Part shown: piece by piece, positions 41,463 through 49,897 of the stretch
How positions within the stretch are numbered: position 1 is the stretch's first letter
How the letters are laid out: each line of letters opens with the position of its first letter
Source of the DNA: Streptomyces sp. SS1-1
Lineage (GTDB): Bacteria; Actinomycetota; Actinomycetes; Streptomycetales; Streptomycetaceae
Assembly: GCF_008973465.1 (NCBI RefSeq)
Contig: NZ_WBXN01000004.1
Location: 5,620,501-5,684,500, forward strand
Reading direction: 5' to 3'
Length of the DNA: 64,000 bases
Position numbers and translations under genes: made by a program
The notes under the pieces: model-generated
What the model was told of the DNA's origin: nothing
Database searches by the model: none
The model's input: the letters and a program-made list of their open reading frames with translations, nothing else

Positions 41463-42398
41463 TCACTTCCCTTGCGCGTCACCGATGATGTCGTCGATCG
41501 TCCGTTCGACCGTGCGCTCCGGGGGCGGTTCGACGGCCTTCGGCGCGTCCTCGGCCGACGCGTCCCCGGCCGCCTCCGGCGGGTCCCCGGCCGGGCGGGC
41601 GGCGGGCGCGGGCGCCTGGCGCTCCGCGTGGGCCACGTGGTCCTCGCCCCGCTCCAGGAAGCGCAGCAGCTCCACCGGGATCGGCAGGACGAGCGTGGAG
41701 TTCTTCTCCGCGGCCACCGCCATCACCGTCTGCAGCAGCCGCAGCTGGAGCGCGGAGGGCGTCTCGGCCATCTGCCGGGCGGCGTCGGCGAGTTTGCGGG
41801 AGGCCTGGAGCTCGGCGTCCGCGTTGATGATCCGGGCCCGCCGCTCGCGGTCCGCCTCGGCCTGGCGGGCCATCGAGCGCTTCATCGACTCCGGCAGGGA
41901 CACGTCCTTGATCTCGACGCGGTCCACCTGCACGCCCCAGCCGATCGCCGGGCTGTCGATCATCAGCTCCAGGCCCTGGTTCAGCTTCTCCCGGTTGGAG
42001 AGCAGGTCGTCCAGGTCGCTCTTGCCGATGATGGAGCGCAGCGACGTCTGCGCCATCTGCGAGACCGCGTACTTGTAGTCCTCGACCGTGATCAGGGCGC
42101 TCGCGGCGTCGACCACCTTGAAGTACACGACCGCGTCCACCCGCACGGTCACGTTGTCGCGGGTGATGCCCTCCTGGCCCGGCACCGGCAGCGTCACGAT
42201 CTGCATGTTGACCTTGTGCAGCCGGTCCACGAACGGAACGATCATCGTGAACCCCGGCGGGCGCACCTCCCCGGCGAGCCGCCCGAGCCGCAGCACCACC
42301 CCGCGCTCGTACTGCTTGACCACACGGGCCGCCGCGGCCACGTAGACGACCCCGACGGCGGCCACTCCGGCGGCGGCGCCCAGCAGCTCCTCGACCAT
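41463..42398 (-). CDS. Slipin/stomatin-like SPFH (band 7) membrane protein
   Basis: A 311-residue protein with an N-terminal membrane segment (residues ~5-25, LLGAAAGVAAVGVVYVA), an SPFH domain (VVKQYERGVVLRLGRLAGEVRPPGF onward to ~residue 190), a coiled coil rich in Ala/Glu/Arg (~190-240) and a Pro/Ala-rich tail. Slipins scaffold membrane microdomains and often act with NfeD or membrane proteases; no nfeD gene is adjacent. The start is ATG 42398, five bases after GAGGAGG. It lies downstream of SulP on the same strand, with a hairpin between. Confidence 0.87.
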   Translation of the reverse strand: MVEELLGAAAGVAAVGVVYVAAAARVVKQYERGVVLRLGRLAGEVRPPGFTMIVPFVDRLHKVNMQIVTLPVPGQEGITRDNVTVRVDAVVYFKVVDAASALITVEDYKYAVSQMAQTSLRSIIGKSDLDDLLSNREKLNQGLELMIDSPAIGWGVQVDRVEIKDVSLPESMKRSMARQAEADRERRARIINADAELQASRKLADAARQMAETPSALQLRLLQTVMAVAAEKNSTLVLPIPVELLRFLERGEDHVAHAERQAPAPAARPAGDPPEAAGDASAEDAPKAVEPPPERTVERTIDDIIGDAQGK

Positions 42399-42447
42399 GT
42401 CGACCTCCTCGCGGAGAGGCCCGATTCCTACGTCCCTGCAACGATAT

Positions 42448-42492
42448 GCCCGCCCGCTGTCGTGGGGCCACAAGGCCACCGGACGGGCGGGC
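42448..42492 (-). terminator. Stem-loop between the SulP and slipin genes
   Basis: GCCCGCCCG (42448-42456) pairs with CGGGCGGGC (42484-42492), with a smaller GGCC/GGCC element inside. It lies nine bases past the SulP stop and probably ends that transcript. Confidence 0.55.
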
Positions 42493-42500
42493 GGGCCGGG

Positions 42501-43967
42501 TCAGCGGGCGGTGAGGCGTACGGGCGGGGTGCCCGCCGCGCTGTGCCGCTCGGCCCAGTTCTCCAGGGCCGTGCGGCAGGCGTGGTCGAGGTGGTGCAGG
42601 CCGGACAGGTCGAGCTCCACCGGGCGGTCCTGCGGCAGGGCCTCCAGACTGTCGAGGATCTTCGGCAGCCGCAGGAAGGTCGCGTTGCCCGACAGTCGCG
42701 CCCGGACCGGCCCGGCGCCCAGGTCCCGGATCTCCAGCCGGACGTGCGAGGCGCCCCAGGCGGCCTTGGCCACCGACAGGGCGAGACCGATCAGCACGCC
42801 CTCGAACATGTTCAGCGCGACGATCGACACCGCCGTGGCGACGAGGATCAGCGCCTCGCCCCGCTCGCCCCGCCACAGCGTCAGCAGCCCCCGGAACGGG
42901 ATCAGCTTCCAGCCCGCGTGCAGCAGGACCCCGGCCAGCGCGGGCAGCGGCAGCAGTCCGAGCGTGGCCGGCAGCAGCGCCGCGAACACCAGCAGCCAGA
43001 CGCCGTGCAGGACGCGGGCCGCCCGGGTCCGCGCCCCCGCCCGCACGTTCGCCGCGCTGCGCACGATGACCGCCGTCATCGGCAGGGCGCCCAGCAGGCC
43101 GCAGACGGCGTTGCCCGTGCCCTGCGCCATCAGCTCCTGGTCGTAGCGGGTACGGGGGCCGTCGTGCATCCGGTCCACGGCCGCGGCGCTGAACAGCGAC
43201 TCGGCGGAGGCGATCAGCGTGAAGGCGATGATCGTGGCGTAGGCCGCCGGGTCGGCCAGGATGCCGAGGGCGTCCGCGCCGGGCGGCTGGACGGCGCCCA
43301 GCAGGCCCTCGACCTCGACGGTGGCGACCGGCAGCGAGAACGCGGCCGTGGCCGCCGTGGCCAGCGCGACGGCCGCGAGCGGGCCGGGGAGCGCGCGCAC
43401 CCGGCGCGGCATCCGCGGCCAGAGCACCAGGACGGCGACCGTGCCGGCGCCCAGCCCGATCGCGGCCAGCGTCTCCGGGTCCCCGGCGGCCCGGGCGAGC
43501 GTGCCGGGCAGCCCGGCCAGCCGCTCGGTGCCCGAGGCGGGCGCCTCGGTGTCGGCGACCGAGTAGAGCTGCCCGGCGATCAGCACCAGGCCGATCCCGG
43601 CCAGCATGCCCTCGACGACGGAGACCGAGATGGCCCGGAACCAGCGGCCCAGCCGCAGGGCGCCCATGAGGATCTGGAGCAGGCCGGTGGCGAGCACCAG
43701 GACGCCGAGGGCCGTCAGCCCGAACTCCCGCACCGCCTCCAGCACCAGCACGGTCAGACCTGCGGCGGGACCGGAGACCTGCAGGGTGCTGCCGCGCAGC
43801 AGGCCGGTGACGACGCCGCCCACGATGCCGGTGACGAGCCCCAGCTCGGCGGGGACCCCGGAGGCGACGGCCACCCCGGCGCACAGCGGCAGCGCGACCA
43901 GGAACACCACCAGGGAGGCGGCGAGGTCCCGCCGTATGTGGGGGAACGCGGCGCGCCGGGCGGTCAC
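42501..43967 (-). CDS. SulP-family anion transporter with STAS domain
   Basis: A 488-residue membrane protein with about 11-12 segments (residues ~12-390) and a C-terminal STAS domain (~residues 405-480; VRLEIRDLGAGPVRARLSGNA). SulP proteins move sulfate or bicarbonate (BicA type). Many bacterial SulP genes are fused to or adjacent to a beta-carbonic anhydrase, supporting bicarbonate; here the upstream coupled peptide resembles the N-terminus of a carbonic anhydrase. The start is GTG 43967, overlapping that peptide's stop by four bases. The short tail lacks a fused anhydrase. Confidence 0.86.
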   Translation of the reverse strand: MTARRAAFPHIRRDLAASLVVFLVALPLCAGVAVASGVPAELGLVTGIVGGVVTGLLRGSTLQVSGPAAGLTVLVLEAVREFGLTALGVLVLATGLLQILMGALRLGRWFRAISVSVVEGMLAGIGLVLIAGQLYSVADTEAPASGTERLAGLPGTLARAAGDPETLAAIGLGAGTVAVLVLWPRMPRRVRALPGPLAAVALATAATAAFSLPVATVEVEGLLGAVQPPGADALGILADPAAYATIIAFTLIASAESLFSAAAVDRMHDGPRTRYDQELMAQGTGNAVCGLLGALPMTAVIVRSAANVRAGARTRAARVLHGVWLLVFAALLPATLGLLPLPALAGVLLHAGWKLIPFRGLLTLWRGERGEALILVATAVSIVALNMFEGVLIGLALSVAKAAWGASHVRLEIRDLGAGPVRARLSGNATFLRLPKILDSLEALPQDRPVELDLSGLHHLDHACRTALENWAERHSAAGTPPVRLTAR

Positions 43968-44077
43968 GGCGCCTCGACGTTGATGGAGGGGACCCGGTGT
44001 GACGGTCCCGCGGCCGGCGGGGTGAACTCCTCAGGGCGCTGTCCGCCCGTACGGGCATGGTCGACGAGGGGCTGCAT
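43964..44077 (-). CDS. 37-residue leader peptide resembling the N-terminus of a beta-carbonic anhydrase
   Basis: The peptide begins MQPLVDHARTGGQRPEEFTP and then continues ~17 residues. The first 18 residues match the start of Streptomyces beta-carbonic anhydrases as I recall them (MQPLIDHARTFGQRPEEF), and A-G-S..V..I spacing persists a little further, but the metal-binding CSDSR block is missing and the frame stops. GGAGGAG lies about 8 bases before the ATG. Its TGA overlaps the SulP GTG, so its translation should deliver ribosomes to SulP. It is either a decayed gene or a retained leader. Confidence 0.65.
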   Translation of the reverse strand: MQPLVDHARTGGQRPEEFTPPAAGPSHRVPSINVEAP

Positions 44078-44420
44078 GGGGGGTGACTCCTCCGGGGTGA
44101 GCCTTGGCCTTTGCTTCACGGGTCGTATACGCGGATGCGAAGAAGGCGGAGGGTGCGAGGAGAGAGGGTGCGAACCGATGGGGGGCGGGGAGAGGGAAAC
44201 CGGTTCTGGTCGTCCCACCTCGGAACATGCGCCCCCCTTCGGCCCGTACGCACCTCATGTACCGGCCAACGGCTGGTCAACCGTTGGTCAAGGATGAAGG
44301 TAACCCGGCGAGGTTGTTTGCATGCTCAACCGGACGCTCCACGCCGTGAAGCGCCTCAAAGGAGAGGGTGATATGGCCTGAACTCCCGCTGTGCGCCGGA
44401 GGGTTGCGCCGAGGCGGCCG
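44078..44420. other. 343-base gap with a candidate promoter and operator for the SulP unit
   Basis: CCAACGG (44266-44272) and CCGTTGG (44281-44287) form an inverted repeat with an 8-base spacer. On the minus strand two TTGACC boxes (44286-44291 and 44275-44280) sit in or beside it, either of which could be a -35 for the SulP leader transcript; a convincing -10 is not seen. The 44100-44225 stretch is purine-rich on the plus strand and holds only short, unconvincing frames. Confidence 0.45.
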
Positions 44421-45530
44421 TCAGCCGGCCACGAGCCCCCGCGCGTCGCGGGCCAGCGCCGTCAGCCGGGAGATGGCACGGAAGTACTTCTTGCGGTAGC
44501 CGCCGTTCAGCATCTCCTCGCTGAACAGCCGGTCGAAGGGCAGCCCCGAGGCCAGGACCGGGACCTCACGGTCGTAGAGCCGGTCGGCGAGCACCACCAG
44601 GCGCAGGGCGGTGGACTGGTCTGGGACCGGCCGCACCCCGGTGAGGCAGACCGCCTTCAGGCCGTCCGTCAGCGCGCCGTAGCGGCTCGGGTGGACCCGC
44701 GCCAGATGCTCCAGCAGCCCGGGGAAGTCGTCGAGCGAGGCGCCCTCGGTCGCGTACGCCGCCCGGGTCACCTGCTCGTCGGAGAACGGGGCCGGGGCCT
44801 GCGGCAGACCGCGGTGGCGGTAGTCCTCGCCGTCGATGCGCAGCGCGCGGAAGTGGGCCGACAGGCCCTGGATCTCGCGCAGGAAGTCGGCCGCCGCGAA
44901 GCGGCCCTCGCCGAGCTTGCCGGGCAGGGTGTTGGAGGTGGCGGCGAGCGCGACGCCCGCGTCGACCAGCTTGCCGAGCAGGGTGGAGACGAGGACGGTG
45001 TCGCCCGGGTCGTCCAGCTCGAACTCGTCGATGCAGAGCAGACGGTGCCCGGAGAGGGTCTGCGCGGTCTGCTGGAAGCCGAGCGCGCCGACCAGGTTCG
45101 TCAACTCCACGAAGGTGCCGAACGCCTTCAGGGACGGCTCGGCCGGGGTGGCGTGCCACAGGGAGGCGAGCAGATGGGTCTTGCCGACGCCGTAGCCGCC
45201 GTCGAGGTAGACGCCGCGCGGTCCCGCCGGGGCCTTCGGCGCCTTCGCCCGGCCGAAGCCGAGCAGACCGCGCCGGGGCTTGCCGCCGCCGCTCGCGTGG
45301 GCACCGCCGAGTCCGCCGGCGAACGACTCCAGGACCTGCACCGCCTCGGTCTGGCTGGGCTGGTTCGGGTCCGGGATGTACGTGCCGAAGCGGACCGAGT
45401 CGAAGCGCGGCGGCGGCACCATCTCGGCGACCAGCCGGTCCGCCGGTACACGCGGCTCGCGGGCGCACAGGGAGAGCGGGCTCGCTTCGGCTATCGGGCT
45501 CGGCTGGGACGCGGCGGAGGAGGACGACAC
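44421..45530 (-). CDS. zapE: AFG1/ZapE-family cell division ATPase
   Basis: A 369-residue P-loop ATPase. Walker A is GGYGVGKTHLLASL (residues ~112-125), Walker B is LLCIDEFELDD (~164-174), and the sensor segment LAATSNTLPGKL follows. In E. coli ZapE acts at the division ring under stress; in mitochondria AFG1 relatives aid protein quality control. Streptomyces homologues are uncharacterised. The start is GTG 45530; TACCAT at 45539-45544 (minus strand) lies eight bases upstream, so the leader is very short or absent. It is divergent from the reductase gene. Confidence 0.88.
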   Translation of the reverse strand: MSSSSAASQPSPIAEASPLSLCAREPRVPADRLVAEMVPPPRFDSVRFGTYIPDPNQPSQTEAVQVLESFAGGLGGAHASGGGKPRRGLLGFGRAKAPKAPAGPRGVYLDGGYGVGKTHLLASLWHATPAEPSLKAFGTFVELTNLVGALGFQQTAQTLSGHRLLCIDEFELDDPGDTVLVSTLLGKLVDAGVALAATSNTLPGKLGEGRFAAADFLREIQGLSAHFRALRIDGEDYRHRGLPQAPAPFSDEQVTRAAYATEGASLDDFPGLLEHLARVHPSRYGALTDGLKAVCLTGVRPVPDQSTALRLVVLADRLYDREVPVLASGLPFDRLFSEEMLNGGYRKKYFRAISRLTALARDARGLVAG

Positions 45531-45658
45531 GGTTCACCATGGTAGGGCCTGCCCGGCGCGCCCCGGCGCCCGCCCGGACGGCGTCCACGCCGGTGACGTG
45601 CGCGAGCGTGCGTCAGGAGGGCGGGGCGGTGACCGGGCGCCGTGCCACACTCCTTGCC

Positions 45659-46459
45659 ATGCGACGCCTGTTCCCTGTGACCGACGAGACGACGCCGAGC
45701 GCTTCCGGGGGGAGCGGATCCGGCCGGGAGTGGAGCCTGGCCGAGCTCGCCGCCGTGTACGCCTACCCGGACGCCGGACCCGGCGAGGGCACCCCCTGGC
45801 TGCGGGGCAACATGGTGTCCACCCTCGACGGCGCCGCCCAGCACGAGGGGCGGTCGCAGCCCATCTCCTGCGCGGCCGACATGCGGATCTTCGGCACGCT
45901 GCGGGCGCTCGCGGACGTCGTGGTCGTCGGTGCTGAAACGGTCCGCCAGGAGGGGTACCGCCCGGCTCGGGCGCGGGCCGAGTTCGCGGACGCGCGCGCC
46001 GCCGCCGGGCAGGGGCCCGCCCCCGCCCTCGCGGTGATCAGCGCGAGCCTCGACCTGGACTTCGCTCTGCCGCTGTTCACCACGCCCCTCGTGCCGACCC
46101 TGGTGCTGACCGGCGCCGCCGCGCCCGCGGACCGGGTGGCGGAGGCGGAGCGGTCGGGCGCGCGGGTGGTGGTCGCCGGTGAGGGCGCCGGTGTCGACCC
46201 CGCCCGTGCCGTGGCCGCCCTCGCCGGGCTCGGCCACACCCGGCTGCTGACCGAGGGCGGCCCCCGGCTGCTCGGGCAGTTCGTGGCGGCCGGGGTGCTC
46301 GACGAGCTGTGCCTGACGATCTCGCCGATGCTGACCGCAGGGGACGCCCAGCGGATCGCCGGGGGGCCCTCGGTGGCGGTGCCGCTGCGGTTCGAGCTGG
46401 CGTCCCTGCTGGAGGAGGACGGCTTCCTGTTCGGCCGGTACCGGCGGCCGCGAGGTTAG
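45659..46459 (+). CDS. RibD C-terminal-type pyrimidine reductase family protein
   Basis: A 266-residue soluble reductase. It has the dihydrofolate-reductase-like RibD_C fold: NMVSTLDGAAQ (residues ~51-61), DMRIFGTLRALADVVVVGAETVR (~75-97) and LLTEGGPRLLGQFV (~195-208). In riboflavin synthesis such enzymes reduce the ribosyl side chain, but stand-alone actinobacterial copies may act in other pathways. The start chosen is ATG 45659 (MRRLFPVTDE), after CACACT at 45646-45651. An in-frame GTG at 45629 has a perfect AGGAGG eight bases before it and would add ten residues; both are possible. Confidence 0.78.
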   Translation: MRRLFPVTDETTPSASGGSGSGREWSLAELAAVYAYPDAGPGEGTPWLRGNMVSTLDGAAQHEGRSQPISCAADMRIFGTLRALADVVVVGAETVRQEGYRPARARAEFADARAAAGQGPAPALAVISASLDLDFALPLFTTPLVPTLVLTGAAAPADRVAEAERSGARVVVAGEGAGVDPARAVAALAGLGHTRLLTEGGPRLLGQFVAAGVLDELCLTISPMLTAGDAQRIAGGPSVAVPLRFELASLLEEDGFLFGRYRRPRG

Positions 46460-46600
46460 CGGGGGCCGTGGAGGGGTTCTCAGAGCCATGACCCGGGAAA
46501 CGGCGGAATAGGCCGTTCCGCTTGGCTTCGGCCGGGCAGACTACATTTCGCAGTCCCCGTGTCCGCACGGGGCAGGATGGTTTCCGCAGAAGGGGCGCCG

Positions 46601-47074
46601 GTGTTCACAAGCGTTTTGATGATCGAGAAGGCCCTGACGTCCGCCGACGTGGAGTTCGTCACCACCTTGCACGGCGACGAGGAGGTCGCCTTCCACGTAC
46701 TGCTCCAGCCGCGCGGCGAGCAGGCCGACCGGCTGCTGCGCGCCATCGACGACATCGCGCTCGGCGAGCTGGACGAGGCGGTGCGCGAGGGCGAGACCCC
46801 CGAGGGCGAGGAGGCGCTGACCACCGGCGAACGCGCCCTGGAGGTGTCGCTCACCGCCCTGCGCACCGCCGGGGCCCAGGCCGAGGGCCGGCTCCTGGAG
46901 GACCATCCGCTGGACGCGCTCAAGGACGTCGTCCGCGAGGTCGGGGCCGACGAGGTCATCGTGCTGACCGACCCGCACTACGTGGAGGAGTTCTTCCACC
47001 GGGACTGGGCCTCGCGGGCCCGGCACAAGGTGGGCGTGCCGGTGCTGAAGCTGTTCTCGCACAGCAAGGCCTGA
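46601..47074 (+). CDS. Small Usp-like conserved actinobacterial protein
   Basis: A 157-residue protein. LMIEKALTSADVEFVTTLHG and VGADEVIVLTDPHYVEEFFHRDWASRARHKVGVPVLKLF resemble the edges of a universal-stress alpha/beta fold; the centre is acidic and helical. Relatives are sometimes labelled indole-3-glycerol phosphate synthase, but at this length a TIM barrel is impossible. The start is GTG 46601, five bases after AAGGGG; an ATG at 46577 is in frame but lacks a site. TACATT at 46542-46547 is a possible -10. It precedes murC by 89 bases. Confidence 0.65.
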   Translation: MFTSVLMIEKALTSADVEFVTTLHGDEEVAFHVLLQPRGEQADRLLRAIDDIALGELDEAVREGETPEGEEALTTGERALEVSLTALRTAGAQAEGRLLEDHPLDALKDVVREVGADEVIVLTDPHYVEEFFHRDWASRARHKVGVPVLKLFSHSKA

Positions 47075-47163
47075 GGAGGGCCGGGAGCGCCCCCGGGCGG
47101 TGGGCCCGCCGCCTGCTAATAGGCTGGGGCCTCACCGTCGTATCGCACTCCTGGGAGACACGC

Positions 47164-48555
47164 ATGGCACCCGGCCTTCCCCCCGCCATGGACCGACCGC
47201 ACTTCATCGGCATCGGCGGGGCCGGCATGTCGGGCATCGCGAAGATCCTCGCGCAGCGCGGGGCCGCGGTGGCCGGCAGCGACGCCAAGGAGTCCGCGAC
47301 CGCCGAGGCGCTGCGGGCGCTCGGCGTCACCGTGCACATCGGGCACGCCACCGAGCACCTCGCCGACGACGCCAGCTGCGTCGTGGTGTCGTCGGCGATC
47401 CGGCAGGACAACCCCGAGCTGGCACGCGCCGCCGAGCTGGGCGTCCCCGTGGTGCACCGCTCCGACGCGCTCGCCGCGCTGATGGACGGACTGCGCCCGA
47501 TCGCCGTCGCCGGCACCCACGGCAAGACGACCACCACCTCCATGCTGGCCGTCTCCCTCACCGAGCTGGGCCTGCGCCCCTCGTACGCCATCGGCGGCGA
47601 CCTGGACGCGCCCGGCTCCAACGCGCTGCACGGCGACGGCGACATCTTCGTCGCCGAGGCGGACGAGTCGGACCGCAGCTTCCACAAGTACGCCCCCGAT
47701 GTCGCGATCGTCCTCAACGTCGAGCTCGACCACCACGCGAACTACGCGTCGCTGGAGGAGATCTACGAGTCCTTCGTGACGTTCGCCGACCGGATCACCG
47801 AGGGCGGCACCCTGGTGATCTCCGCCGACCAGGACGGCGCCCGGGAACTGACCCGCCGGGTCGCCGGGCGCGGGCCGCGCGTCGTGACGTACGGCGAGGC
47901 GCCCGACGCCGACGTGCGGGTCCTGTCCGTGGTGCCGCAGGGCCTCAAGAGCGAGGTCACCGTCCTCCTGGACGGCCAGGAGCTCACCTTCACGGTCTCC
48001 GTCCCCGGCCGCCACTACGCCCTGAACGCCGTCGCCGCCCTCGCGGCGGGCGCGGCGCTCGGCATCCCGGCCGCCGAGCTGGCCCCCGCGATCGCCGCGT
48101 ACACCGGTGTGAAGCGGCGGCTCCAGCTCAAGGGCGAGGCCGCCGGCGCGCAGGTCATCGACTCCTACGCCCACCACCCGACCGAGATGACGGCCGACCT
48201 CCAGGCCATGCGGGCCGCCGCCGGCGACGCCCGCATCCTGGTCGTCTACCAGCCCCACCTCTTCTCCCGCACCCAGGAGCTCGGCAAGGAGATGGGCGAG
48301 GCCCTGGCCCTCGCCGACGCCTCGCTGGTCCTGGACATCTACCCGGCTCGCGAGGACCCGATCCCGGGCATCACCAGCGCGCTCGTCGTCGACGCCGCCC
48401 GCGCGGCCGGGGCCGACGTGACCCCCGTGCACGACAAGGGCGAGGTGCCCTCGCTGGTCGCGGGAATGACGAAGCCCGGTGATCTCGTTCTCACCATGGG
48501 CGCGGGCGATGTCACCGACCTCGGCCCGCTCATCCTGGACCGCCTGTCGAAGTGA
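47164..48555 (+). CDS. murC: UDP-N-acetylmuramate--L-alanine ligase
   Basis: A 463-residue Mur ligase that adds L-alanine to UDP-MurNAc in peptidoglycan synthesis. HFIGIGGAGMSGIAKIL (residues ~12-28) is the UDP-binding start, VAGTHGKTTTTSML (~116-129) the ATP P-loop, and VLNVELDHHANY (~180-191) a conserved central motif. The start is ATG 47164, six bases after GGGAG; TAGGCT at 47120-47125 may be the -10. It lies outside the dcw division cluster, as is known for Streptomyces. The next gene is msrB, 13 bases on. Confidence 0.95.
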   Translation: MAPGLPPAMDRPHFIGIGGAGMSGIAKILAQRGAAVAGSDAKESATAEALRALGVTVHIGHATEHLADDASCVVVSSAIRQDNPELARAAELGVPVVHRSDALAALMDGLRPIAVAGTHGKTTTTSMLAVSLTELGLRPSYAIGGDLDAPGSNALHGDGDIFVAEADESDRSFHKYAPDVAIVLNVELDHHANYASLEEIYESFVTFADRITEGGTLVISADQDGARELTRRVAGRGPRVVTYGEAPDADVRVLSVVPQGLKSEVTVLLDGQELTFTVSVPGRHYALNAVAALAAGAALGIPAAELAPAIAAYTGVKRRLQLKGEAAGAQVIDSYAHHPTEMTADLQAMRAAAGDARILVVYQPHLFSRTQELGKEMGEALALADASLVLDIYPAREDPIPGITSALVVDAARAAGADVTPVHDKGEVPSLVAGMTKPGDLVLTMGAGDVTDLGPLILDRLSK

Positions 48556-48568
48556 GGGGCACACACCC

Positions 48569-48976
48569 ATGTCGTACGACGTAGAGAAGCCGGACGAGGA
48601 GTGGCGCGCGGAACTCAGCCCGGCCGAGTACGCCGTGCTGCGCCAGGCCGGTACGGAACCCGCCTTCACCGGTGAGTACACCGACACCAAGACCGAGGGC
48701 GTGTACTCCTGCCGCGCCTGCGGGGCGGAGCTGTTCACGTCCGCCACCAAGTTCGAGTCGCACTGCGGCTGGCCGTCCTTCTACGACCCGAAGGACACCG
48801 ACGCGGTGGAGCTGATCGAGGACCGCTCGCACGGGATGGTGCGCACCGAGGTGCGGTGCGCCCGGTGCGGGTCCCACCTCGGGCACGTCTTCGAGGGCGA
48901 GGGGTATCCGACGCCGACCGACCAGCGGTACTGCATCAACAGCATCTCGCTGCGGCTGACGCCCGCCGAGGGCTGA
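48569..48976 (+). CDS. msrB: Peptide methionine (R)-S-oxide reductase
   Basis: A 135-residue enzyme that repairs methionine R-sulfoxide in proteins. Both zinc CxxC pairs are present (CRAC near residue 49, CARC near 95), with the family signature SHCGWPSF and the catalytic cysteine in RYCINSISLRL near the C-terminus. The start is ATG 48569 with GAGGGG nine bases before. It follows murC by 13 bases and so probably shares its transcript; a strong terminator follows. Confidence 0.94.
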   Translation: MSYDVEKPDEEWRAELSPAEYAVLRQAGTEPAFTGEYTDTKTEGVYSCRACGAELFTSATKFESHCGWPSFYDPKDTDAVELIEDRSHGMVRTEVRCARCGSHLGHVFEGEGYPTPTDQRYCINSISLRLTPAEG

Positions 48977-48984
48977 CAGCCGGA

Positions 48985-49019
48985 CACGCGCGGCCGGGGC
49001 CCGACCCCGGCCGCGCGTG
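48985..49019 (+). terminator. Terminator of murC-msrB
   Basis: CACGCGCGGCCGGGG (48985-48999) pairs perfectly with CCCCGGCCGCGCGTG (49005-49019) around CCCGA, eight bases after the msrB stop. Confidence 0.9.
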
Positions 49020-49040
49020 CGTCCGGGCCGTGCGTGTTCC

Positions 49041-49046
49041 TAGACT
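49041..49046 (+). promoter_or_regulatory. -10 box TAGACT upstream of the PP2C gene
   Basis: TAGACT lies 54 bases before the ATG at 49101, just beyond the msrB terminator. No matching -35 is clear. Confidence 0.45.
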
Positions 49047-49100
49047 CGTTACAGGCCCCTTTGTCGGCGGTGCGCCCGGTACGGAAGGCGGTGGCGCCGC

Positions 49101-49847
49101 ATGCCGTACGCCGCGGTGAGCGCGATCACCCATCCCGGACTGCTGCGCGAGCGCAACGAGGACAGTCTGGCCGTCGGACCGTGGACGCTCTGCGCCACGG
49201 TCACCGAGAGCCCCCAGACCCTCGTCTTCCCGCTCGGCACCCCCCTCGTCGTGGCCGTCGCCGACGGGCTCGGCGGACATCCCGGCGGTGACCTGGCCAG
49301 CTCGCTGGTCGTGCGCCGGATCGCGATGCTCGGCCCCGCCCTCGGCAGCGAGGTCGCCGTCCGCGACGCCCTGAACGCCTGCAACCGGGCCGTGTACCAG
49401 GCCGCCGGCGGCGACGAGCGGACCGAACTGACCGCCATGGGGACGACGGTCGCCGGCGTGGTCGTGGGCGAGGACAGCGTGCTCGTCTTCAACGTGGGCG
49501 ACAGCCAGGTCCTCGCGGCCGACGGCGACGGCCTGCGGCAGGTCAGCGTCGACGACAACCCGCCGCACCCGCCCGGCCGTACGACGTCCCTGGTCACCCA
49601 GTGCCTCGGCGGCTCACCCACCTTCCGCGAGGTCCATCCGCACGTCAGCACCGAACCCCTCGTGCCCGGCACGCGGTACGTCGTGTGCTCGGACGGCCTG
49701 ACGGACCCGGTGCCCCCCGACACGGTGCACGCGATCCTGCGCGAGCACGACGACGGCCGGGCCGCCTTCGAACTGTGGCGGGCCGCGATCGAGGCGGGCG
49801 GGCCCGACAACATCACCGTCGCGGTGCTGCGCTTCGGCGACGAGTAG
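49101..49847 (+). CDS. PP2C-family serine/threonine protein phosphatase
   Basis: A 248-residue soluble phosphatase. Metal-binding and catalytic segments are all present: LLRERNEDSL (residues ~14-23), VAVADGLGGHPGGD (~50-63), VLVFNVGDSQVLA (~130-142), VVCSDGLTD (~194-202) and GPDNITVAVLR (~234-244). It should remove phosphate from Ser/Thr-phosphorylated proteins, opposing eukaryote-type kinases; none is adjacent. The start is ATG 49101. It is followed after 50 bases by the BadF-type kinase gene. Confidence 0.9.
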   Translation: MPYAAVSAITHPGLLRERNEDSLAVGPWTLCATVTESPQTLVFPLGTPLVVAVADGLGGHPGGDLASSLVVRRIAMLGPALGSEVAVRDALNACNRAVYQAAGGDERTELTAMGTTVAGVVVGEDSVLVFNVGDSQVLAADGDGLRQVSVDDNPPHPPGRTTSLVTQCLGGSPTFREVHPHVSTEPLVPGTRYVVCSDGLTDPVPPDTVHAILREHDDGRAAFELWRAAIEAGGPDNITVAVLRFGDE

Positions 49848-49897
49848 CGCGCACGCTCCTTGTCCCGGTGTCCACCGGTCCCGCACGATGGACGGCC

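Noticed and set aside
44104..44371. Two plus-strand open frames of 81-86 residues in the gap before the ATPase gene
   Set aside because: Both are Arg/Ser/Pro-rich, overlap each other in different frames, lack ribosome sites and match no family.
49864..49879. A DasR-like site (CCCGGTGTCCACCGGT) before the GlcNAc-kinase-like gene
   Set aside because: Only 10 of 16 positions match, the central CTAG is lost, and GGT/ACC dyads are common in this GC-rich DNA. Biologically plausible but not supported.
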